NCBI GenBank assembly: GCA_964449565.1
Contig: CAYUZB010000117.1
Span: 1 to 11,608 of the forward strand
DNA length: 11,608 nucleotides
Direction of reading: 5' to 3'
Origin: Granulosicoccus sp964449565
Lineage (GTDB): Bacteria > Pseudomonadota > Gammaproteobacteria > Granulosicoccales > Granulosicoccaceae
The notes under the pieces are model-generated. The model did not search any database. It saw nothing but the letters and a program-made list of their open reading frames with translations, and was not told the origin of the DNA. The translations under genes and the position numbers were made by a program. This document shows positions 7,119 to 11,608 of this stretch, one piece after another; position 1 is the first letter of the stretch; each line of letters starts with the position of its first letter.

Positions 7119-7846
7119 CAGCCCATTTCACCCGGGCGAAGCTGCTTGGCCAGTTTGTCGAGCACACCGTTGACGTATCGATGTCCTTTGTCCGCGCCAA
7201 ATCGTTTGGTGATTTCCACACCTTCATTAATCACAACCCGCGCGGGTATGTCCGGTCGCTGCGTCAATTCAAATACAGCAACTCGAAGCACCGCGCGCTC
7301 TATCGGGTCGAGATCATCAATGGGTCGATCGAGCGCATCAGCCATGGCCGTGTCTACCACATCCGGATCATGACTGATGCCGTTGAACAGCTCGACAAAA
7401 TAGTCGACATCAACTCGGGACATATCCTGTGTATCCAGGAACTGCGTACGCACATCAGAACTCTGCGCATTGCCAATATCCCATTGATACAAGGCCTGCA
7501 ATGCCCGTTCGCGCGCATAGCGACGCTGCTGAGTACGGCTGGTTTTCTTGATCTTGCCCGTACGACCGGGGTTGGGGTCAGTCCGGGCGTTAGCGTTTAC
7601 AACGTCTGTACTTCCCGCTTCACCACNNNNNNNNNNNNNNNNNNNNNNNNNNNNNNNNNNNNNNNNNNNNNNNNNNNNNNNNNNNNNNNNNNNNNNNNNN
7701 NNNNNNNNNNNNNNNNNNNNNNNNNNTCCCGCTTCACCACTTCCGGCTTCTGCCGCCGCTTCTCGCATCAGATCACCGAGCGAGCGCGGGCTTTCCGTAC
7801 CCGGCAACAGCGGGCCTTCAGCCTCAGTATCTTTAGGGGTGTTCAT
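7118..7846 (-). CDS. nusB: Transcription antitermination factor NusB with long N-terminal extension, interrupted by a 100-N gap
   Basis: NusB binds boxA RNA with NusE (S10) in rRNA antitermination complexes. The C-terminal 139 residues or so are a complete NusB domain: RRYARERALQALYQWD, FVELFNGI, IERAVLRVAVFEL, VVINEGVEITKRFGA and YVNGVLDKLAKQLRP. Unlike E. coli NusB (139 residues), this one has an N-terminal extension of about 40 residues before the gap and about 30 after it, rich in Ala, Gly, Glu and Ser, then basic (GKIKKTSRTQQRR). No ATG, GTG or TTG lies in frame between the gap and the conserved core, so the extension is probably translated. The ATG follows cysS by 20 bases with a weak ribosome binding site. 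Joining the gap flanks at their shared 14 bases keeps the frame and gives about 204 residues. Confidence 0.93.
   Translation of the reverse strand: MNTPKDTEAEGPLLPGTESPRSLGDLMREAAAEAGSGEAGXXXXXXXXXXXXXXXXXXXXXXXXXXXXXXXXXXGEAGSTDVVNANARTDPNPGRTGKIKKTSRTQQRRYARERALQALYQWDIGNAQSSDVRTQFLDTQDMSRVDVDYFVELFNGISHDPDVVDTAMADALDRPIDDLDPIERAVLRVAVFELTQRPDIPARVVINEGVEITKRFGADKGHRYVNGVLDKLAKQLRPGEMG
7613..7740. repeat. Identical 14-bp sequence on both sides of the nusB gap; probable 15-bp coding tandem repeat
   Basis: TCCCGCTTCACCAC occurs at 7613-7626, directly before the Ns, and again at 7727-7740, directly after them. On the coding (minus) strand both copies read in the same frame as Ser-Gly-Glu-Ala-Gly, and a degenerate copy (Ala-Ala-Glu-Ala-Gly) precedes them. 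This fits either two contig ends that really overlap, or a 15-bp tandem repeat whose copy number was not assembled. Confidence 0.8.
7627..7726. other. Scaffold gap of 100 N inside nusB
   Basis: Exactly 100 N characters, so the size is likely a placeholder. The gap lies in the low-complexity N-terminal extension of NusB. Removing the Ns plus one 14-base flank copy deletes 114 bases (38 codons), and the reading frame is preserved. Confidence 0.95.
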
Positions 7847-7866
7847 GTACTTGCGTTTACTCGCAT

Positions 7867-9267
7867 CTACTCGCGTCGCCAGATTGTCTGGCCGTCCACA
7901 TCTTCCAGAACGATTCCGGCAGCTTGCAATTGATCGCGGATCTCGTCACTGCGGGCAAAGTCCTTTTCCGCCCGCGCCGAGGCCCGCGCTTTTATCAGTT
8001 CATCGATCGCCTCGACCGACAATTCAGACTCGTTCACACCACCTTGCAGAACCGAATCGGGATCCCCTTGAAGAATGCCAAGTTGCGCACCTAACCCTTT
8101 CAAGGTCGCGGCCAATGTAGCGATGCGTGCCACGTCCTTTTCACGATTGAGCTGACCCGAAACCTCATGCAGAACGGCAATTGCCTCAGGAGTATTCAAG
8201 TCATCGTTCATCGCATCCATAAAGCGTGTTTTGAGCGTCGCATCAATATCAGCACTTTCCGGTCCATCAGGCTCGCCAGAATCCGGAATGTCGATACCGC
8301 GAAGCGCTGTGTAGAAACGACGCAGCGCCGTTCGCGCCGCATCCAGCGATTCTTCTGCATACTGGAGCGGACTGCGGTAGTGACTGGCAATAATGAAGTA
8401 ACGCATTTCTTCACCGGTATAACTTTTCAGAACATCGCGGATCGTGTAGAAATTGTTCAACGACTTGGACATTTTCTCGCCGCCGATATTGACCAGACCA
8501 TTGTGCATCCAATAGCGCGCGAAGGTGCCACCACTGATCGCTTCGCTTTGCGCTATCTCATTCTCGTGGTGAGGAAACTGAAGATCCTGACCACCGCCAT
8601 GAATGTCGAACTCTTTACCGAGCAACTGCATCGACATGGCCGAACATTCGATGTGCCACCCAGGACGCCCCGGCCCCCAGGGCGAATCCCAGCTGGGCTC
8701 TGACGGTTTGGCGGATTTCCATAGGACAAAATCGAGCGGATCACGCTTGTGCTGGTCGATCGCGATGCGTTCACCACTACGGAGTTCATCGATCTTGCGC
8801 CCAGACAATTTGCCGTATTCGGCGAATTGTTTGACGATAAAAAACACATCTCCATTATCTGCTGCATAGGCATAGCCCGTATCGATCAGCTGTTGAATCA
8901 TGGTGATCATCTCGGCGATCGTTTCAGTCGCTCTCGGTTCAGCCGTAGGAGACAGCACACCGAGCGCCTGCTCATCCTCATGCATGGCATCAATAAAACG
9001 TTGCGCCAGCGCCTCGGGCGACTCGCCATTTTCAAGTGCCCGATTGATGATCTTGTCATCGACATCAGTAATATTTCGCACATACGTGACATCGAACTGC
9101 GATGCCAGCAAATGCCGGTAAAGAATGTCGTAAACAACCATTGCTCGACCATGGCCAATATGACATTCGTCATAGACGGTATTGCCACACACATACATGC
9201 TCACCTTGCCCGGTACCAGAGGGCTAAAGGCTTCCTTTTGACGGCTGAGAGTGTTGTAAATCTGCAT
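7867..9267 (-). CDS. cysS: Cysteine--tRNA ligase
   Basis: This class I aminoacyl-tRNA synthetase charges tRNA-Cys in the cytoplasm. The 466-residue protein has the usual length. The HIGH motif is H36-I37-G38-H39 and the KMSKS loop is K265-S269. The zinc ligands that select cysteine are present: C27 in MYVCGNTVYD, C208 in WHIECSAM, H233 and E237 in FPHHENEI. The C-terminus holds the helical tRNA-binding part and ends GQTIWRRE. The N-terminus MQIYNTLSRQKEAF fits homologues, so the start is secure, yet the bases before the ATG are pyrimidine-rich (TCTCCCCACCC) with no Shine-Dalgarno. It leads the minus-strand run cysS-nusB-pgpA and is divergent from ppiA. Confidence 0.97.
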   Translation of the reverse strand: MQIYNTLSRQKEAFSPLVPGKVSMYVCGNTVYDECHIGHGRAMVVYDILYRHLLASQFDVTYVRNITDVDDKIINRALENGESPEALAQRFIDAMHEDEQALGVLSPTAEPRATETIAEMITMIQQLIDTGYAYAADNGDVFFIVKQFAEYGKLSGRKIDELRSGERIAIDQHKRDPLDFVLWKSAKPSEPSWDSPWGPGRPGWHIECSAMSMQLLGKEFDIHGGGQDLQFPHHENEIAQSEAISGGTFARYWMHNGLVNIGGEKMSKSLNNFYTIRDVLKSYTGEEMRYFIIASHYRSPLQYAEESLDAARTALRRFYTALRGIDIPDSGEPDGPESADIDATLKTRFMDAMNDDLNTPEAIAVLHEVSGQLNREKDVARIATLAATLKGLGAQLGILQGDPDSVLQGGVNESELSVEAIDELIKARASARAEKDFARSDEIRDQLQAAGIVLEDVDGQTIWRRE

Positions 9268-9377
9268 GGGTGGGGAGACTAGCAGATTACCCGATGGTTA
9301 ACGGAACAAGCAATTGGCATAAATGCCGCTAGAATCACTATTGCGTAGCGCACATGTCTTAAGCAGGAATCACTTAA
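9268..9377. promoter_or_regulatory. Divergent promoter region between cysS and ppiA
   Basis: This 110-base spacer must hold promoters for cysS (minus) and ppiA (plus). On the minus strand, TTGCTT (9308-9313) lies 16 bases from a GGTAAT -10-like box; this would start transcription roughly ten bases from the cysS ATG and give a very short leader. On the plus strand, TTGGCA (9314-9319) lies 16 bases from a poor CACTAT box, and a TAGAAT box (9330-9335) has no -35 at proper distance. ppiA has a clear AGGA ribosome binding site at nine bases. The boxes are eyeballed and weak. Confidence 0.4.
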
Positions 9378-10064
9378 ATGACCTTTTTCAAAAGCTTATC
9401 GCACTCTTTTAGCAGTGCGCTGGCAAGATCTCTAATGGCTATTGGCCTCGCCGCGGGCGTTCTCGGCATGCCAGCGCTAGCAAATGCAGAAGGCCCGATT
9501 GTTCGCTTCGAAACATCTGCGGGTGATATCGTCCTGCAACTAGACGAAGAACGAGCGCCAATTACGGTAGCCAATTTCATGGAGTACGTCGATGATGGTT
9601 TCTACGCTGGCACCTTGTTCCATCGAGTCATTGACGGTTTCATGATTCAAGGCGGCGGATTCACCGCAGACTACATGCGCAAGCAAACCCGTGGCACCAT
9701 CAGCAATGAAGCCTATAACGGACTGCGCAACGAGGCCTACACCATTTCGATGGCCCGACGCACTCAGGCGCACTCGGCAACCTCACAGTTCTTTATCAAC
9801 AGCGTCGACAATCGCAACCTCGATCACACATCAGCCTCGGCCACCGGCTGGGGGTATGCCGTCTTCGGGCATGTCATTGAAGGCGCGCAAGTGGTCGATC
9901 AGATCAGCCAGACCCCAACTGGACCGGGCGGTCCTTTTGGACGCGATGTACCTCGCACACCTATAGTCATCAAGGCAGCGGTTCGAGTTTCTAGCGAATC
10001 TACAGCCGCAGCCGAAAACACGGTAACTGACGAGACTGTTTTACAGAAAACGCCTAGCGAGTAG
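9378..10064 (+). CDS. ppiA: Periplasmic peptidyl-prolyl cis-trans isomerase, cyclophilin type
   Basis: This cyclophilin speeds cis-trans isomerisation of Xaa-Pro bonds during folding of exported proteins. The 228-residue product begins with a Sec signal peptide: basic N-region to R17, hydrophobic core about 18-31, and a probable signal peptidase I cut after ALANA (residue 37), so it should be periplasmic. The cyclophilin domain (about 40-203) shows FHRVIDGFMIQGGGF with catalytic R83 and Q91, SQFFIN at 136-141 and YAVFGHVIEG at 160-169. A Ser/Thr/Glu-rich tail of about 25 residues follows the domain and looks unstructured. AGGA nine bases before the ATG supports the start. The neighbour ppiB encodes a second, cytoplasmic cyclophilin. 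Confidence 0.93.
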   Translation: MTFFKSLSHSFSSALARSLMAIGLAAGVLGMPALANAEGPIVRFETSAGDIVLQLDEERAPITVANFMEYVDDGFYAGTLFHRVIDGFMIQGGGFTADYMRKQTRGTISNEAYNGLRNEAYTISMARRTQAHSATSQFFINSVDNRNLDHTSASATGWGYAVFGHVIEGAQVVDQISQTPTGPGGPFGRDVPRTPIVIKAAVRVSSESTAAAENTVTDETVLQKTPSE

Positions 10065-10093
10065 TCTGTCGAGTAGTACGGCTGCTAAACTGA

Positions 10094-10114
10094 GCCCTTG
10101 AATTCAACAAGGGC
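10094..10114 (+). promoter_or_regulatory. Hairpin covering the ppiB ribosome binding site
   Basis: GCCCTTG (10094-10100) and CAAGGGC (10108-10114) are perfect inverted repeats around the seven-base loop AATTCAA. The right arm contains AAGGG, the ppiB Shine-Dalgarno, five bases from the ATG at 10119. There is no T-tract, so it is not a standard terminator. It could hide the ribosome binding site or protect an mRNA end. Confidence 0.55.
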
Positions 10115-10118
10115 CATC

Positions 10119-10619
10119 ATGAAAGCCACGATTACTACCAACAAAGGTGTCATTACTCTCGAGCTTGACGCTACCGCCGCACCCAAGACCTGCGCCAACT
10201 TCAAGCGCTACGCCGATGAAGGTCACTACGACAATACGATTTTCCATCGCGTCATCCCGAATTTCATGATCCAAGGTGGCGGTTTCTCGCCGGACATGAG
10301 CCAGAAATCGACTCATGAGACTATCGAGAACGAAGCAGCGAATGGCTTGAAGAACGATCTCGGCACCGTCGCCATGGCACGCACACCCGATCCTCATTCA
10401 GCCAGTAGTCAGTTCTTCATCAATCTGACCAACAATGATTTCCTGAACTTCCGCGATGAGTCTCAGGCTGGTTTTGGTTATTGCGTGTTCGGCAAAACCA
10501 TCGACGGCATGGACACGGTCAATGCAATCGCGGCAGTCAGCACAGGCTCCCACGGCGGCCATCAAGACGTCCCGACAGAATCCGTCATCATCGAATCTAT
10601 TGTGGTCACTGACGACTGA
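10119..10619 (+). CDS. ppiB: Cytoplasmic peptidyl-prolyl cis-trans isomerase B, cyclophilin type
   Basis: This is a 166-residue single-domain cyclophilin without signal peptide, so it should act in the cytoplasm. It carries IFHRVIPNFMIQGGGF with catalytic R44 and Q52, SQFFINL at 97-103 and YCVFGKTIDGMD at 121-132; E. coli PpiB is 164 residues. I chose ATG at 10119 because the protein then begins MKATITTNKG, as expected for PpiB, and AAGGG lies five bases upstream. A TTG at 10098 would add seven residues but falls within the hairpin stem. The gene follows ppiA by 54 bases and precedes lpxH, a neighbourhood (cysS, ppiB, lpxH) also seen in E. coli. Confidence 0.95.
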   Translation: MKATITTNKGVITLELDATAAPKTCANFKRYADEGHYDNTIFHRVIPNFMIQGGGFSPDMSQKSTHETIENEAANGLKNDLGTVAMARTPDPHSASSQFFINLTNNDFLNFRDESQAGFGYCVFGKTIDGMDTVNAIAAVSTGSHGGHQDVPTESVIIESIVVTDD

Positions 10620-10691
10620 GTTTGATTGGAGGTGTTTTGAGTTGATATTCCAAATTGATCGTTATTGATCGTTCAAACTTGACCGTTCAAG
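10620..10691 (+). promoter_or_regulatory. Repeat-rich lpxH leader with strong Shine-Dalgarno and eight-codon mini-ORF
   Basis: This 72-base spacer holds GGAGGTG at 10628-10634, the best Shine-Dalgarno in the region. It is followed nine bases later by a TTG (10642) opening an eight-codon frame, MIFQIDRY, that stops at 10668. Next come two perfect 10-bp tandem copies of ATTGATCGTT (10654-10663 and 10664-10673), and then an inverted repeat CTTGA-CCGT-TCAAG (10678-10691) directly against the lpxH TTG start. A weak promoter-like pair, TTGATT (10622) and GATATT (10644), is possible but not convincing. Confidence 0.5.
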
Positions 10692-11426
10692 TTGACCTTT
10701 AACAACAAAATACTGGTCATTGCGGACTTGCATTTGCAGTCCGCTGAACCCGACACACTCGCCCTCGCCTTGGATTTTTTCAAACAAGCGCGCGGTGCGC
10801 GGCATCTTTATATTATTGGGGACCTGTTCGAGTACTGGCTCGGAGATGATTGTCTCGAGAGTGACAGTTGTTCTAGTGACTCTCTGTCTGTGGTTACCGC
10901 ACTTTCTTCTCTTAGCCAGTCCGGCACGCCGATTACGTTAATGCACGGCAACCGCGACTTTCTGCTCGGAGAAGCCTTCGCTAACGAGATCGGCGCCACC
11001 TTGGTTTGCGACGATGTACTTGCACTGAACAAGGTCGTACTGATGCATGGAGACACCTTGTGCACCGATGATGTCGAGTATCAGCAATTTCGCGCACAAG
11101 TTCGAGACGCCGACTGGCAATCTGATTTTCTCGCAAAACCAGTAAGCGAACGCGAAGCGATTGCCACTGCCTATCGTTCAGGCAGCAAGAATGCCAGCCA
11201 GCACAAACCCATCTCGATCATGGATGTCAATGACGACGCTGTTGATCAGGTCTTTAGTCAGTTCGGTTGCCAACACCTTATCCACGGCCACACCCATCGA
11301 CCAGCCATTCATCAACACGAATCAGGAACACGCGTAGTGGTCGGCGATTGGCACGCAGATCATGCCATGGTCGGAATTGTCGAAGATGGCAAGATTGAAT
11401 TGTTGCGGTTCACTACCAACTTGTAG
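10692..11426 (+). CDS. lpxH: UDP-2,3-diacylglucosamine diphosphatase
   Basis: LpxH cleaves UDP-2,3-diacylglucosamine to lipid X and UMP in the Raetz lipid A pathway, as a metal-dependent, membrane-associated phosphoesterase. The 244-residue protein has the family length and all calcineurin-like motifs: IADLHL with D12 and H14, GDLFEYWLGDD with D44, HGNRDF with N87, LMHGDTLCTDD with H119, and LIHGHTHRPA with H198 and H200. The family block SIMDVN is at 175-180. A Ser-rich stretch at about 57-75 replaces the usual charged loop. The start has to be TTG at 10692: an in-frame TGA lies at 10680 and no ATG or GTG occurs before the conserved ILVIADLHL. No Shine-Dalgarno precedes it. Function is certain; the start is less so. 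Confidence 0.94.
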   Translation: MTFNNKILVIADLHLQSAEPDTLALALDFFKQARGARHLYIIGDLFEYWLGDDCLESDSCSSDSLSVVTALSSLSQSGTPITLMHGNRDFLLGEAFANEIGATLVCDDVLALNKVVLMHGDTLCTDDVEYQQFRAQVRDADWQSDFLAKPVSEREAIATAYRSGSKNASQHKPISIMDVNDDAVDQVFSQFGCQHLIHGHTHRPAIHQHESGTRVVVGDWHADHAMVGIVEDGKIELLRFTTNL

Positions 11427-11608
11427 CTTGTGATCCTGATCATCTTTGGTTTTTGATCCCTGTTCATCGTAAAAGCTGTTCATCGAGTAACTAGCTCATT
11501 GCACGCCATGTCTGCTTGCCTACATGGTGACATGGCGACATGCCAATCCGTATTTTCTATAGGACACTCTATGTAGAGACTGTGTGAACTGTGCACGGTT
11601 TTGTCTAT
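11427..11608. other. Non-coding tail of the window with short repeats
   Basis: No gene is supported in these 182 bases on either strand. CTGTTCATCG is repeated at 11460-11469 and 11476-11485. A perfect 9-bp inverted repeat, CGCCATGTC (11504-11512) and GACATGGCG (11529-11537), spans a 16-base loop. An imperfect 8-bp tandem repeat (ACATGGTG, ACATGGCG, ACATGCCA) covers 11522-11545. A small palindrome CTCTATGTAGAG lies at 11567-11578. No T-tract follows the stem, so an intrinsic terminator for lpxH is not evident. Confidence 0.6.

Noticed and set aside
7103..7933. A 276-codon plus-strand open frame opposite nusB
   Set aside because: It runs through the 100-N gap, which cannot stop a frame, and is antisense to the conserved NusB core.
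9330..9335. TAGAAT as a -10 box for ppiA
   Set aside because: The only good -35-like hexamer, TTGGCA, is just 10 bases away, too close for a sigma-70 promoter.
10098..10118. TTG start adding seven residues to PpiB
   Set aside because: ATG at 10119 has a suitable Shine-Dalgarno and gives the standard PpiB N-terminus; the TTG lies in the hairpin stem.
11431..11460. GATCA/TGATC stem after lpxH as a terminator
   Set aside because: Only five pairs with an 11-base loop, and the T-run lies in the loop instead of after the stem.

Overview
The window looks like a chromosomal core region of a Gram-negative gammaproteobacterium. Three conserved neighbourhoods point that way: yceD-rpmF-plsX-fabH with a divergent maf/yceF gene; a gacA/uvrY-uvrC-pgsA run; and cysS divergent from ppiA/ppiB-lpxH. 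LpxH implies a lipid A outer membrane, and PpiA carries a Sec signal peptide. I could not assign a genus. I see no mobile element, CRISPR array, tRNA or rRNA, and almost all of the sequence is explained by housekeeping genes.

Layout. From 5901 down to 1, seven closely spaced minus-strand genes run in the order yceD, rpmF, plsX, fabH, a GacA/UvrY-type response regulator, uvrC and pgsA; pgsA is cut by the window edge. They join ribosome assembly and L32, the start of phospholipid and fatty acid synthesis, a global regulator, nucleotide excision repair, and the committed step of phosphatidylglycerol synthesis. The maf/yceF gene (5904-6632, plus) starts two bases from the yceD ATG. It converges on a second minus-strand run, cysS-nusB-pgpA (9267 to 6642). 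To the right, ppiA, ppiB and lpxH lie on the plus strand, divergent from cysS across a 110-base promoter region. The last 182 bases hold no gene I can support.

Functional themes. Envelope lipid genes recur: PlsX makes acyl phosphate, FabH starts fatty acid elongation, PgsA makes phosphatidylglycerophosphate, PgpA dephosphorylates it to phosphatidylglycerol, and LpxH acts in lipid A synthesis. Translation and RNA functions are L32, YceD, CysRS and NusB. Two cyclophilins serve the periplasm (PpiA) and the cytoplasm (PpiB).

Points worth attention. Two 100-N scaffold gaps fall inside genes (maf and nusB), both within Ala/Gly-rich coding sequence. The nusB gap is flanked by the same 14 bases on both sides, suggesting an unresolved 15-bp tandem repeat in an unusual N-terminal extension of NusB. 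The lpxH leader is a nest of TTGA/TCAA repeats, with a TTG start that lacks a Shine-Dalgarno sequence, while a strong Shine-Dalgarno just upstream serves an eight-codon mini-ORF. A 7-bp hairpin covers the ppiB ribosome binding site. I found no convincing new multi-gene system; the novelty is in gene order, leaders and low-complexity coding repeats.
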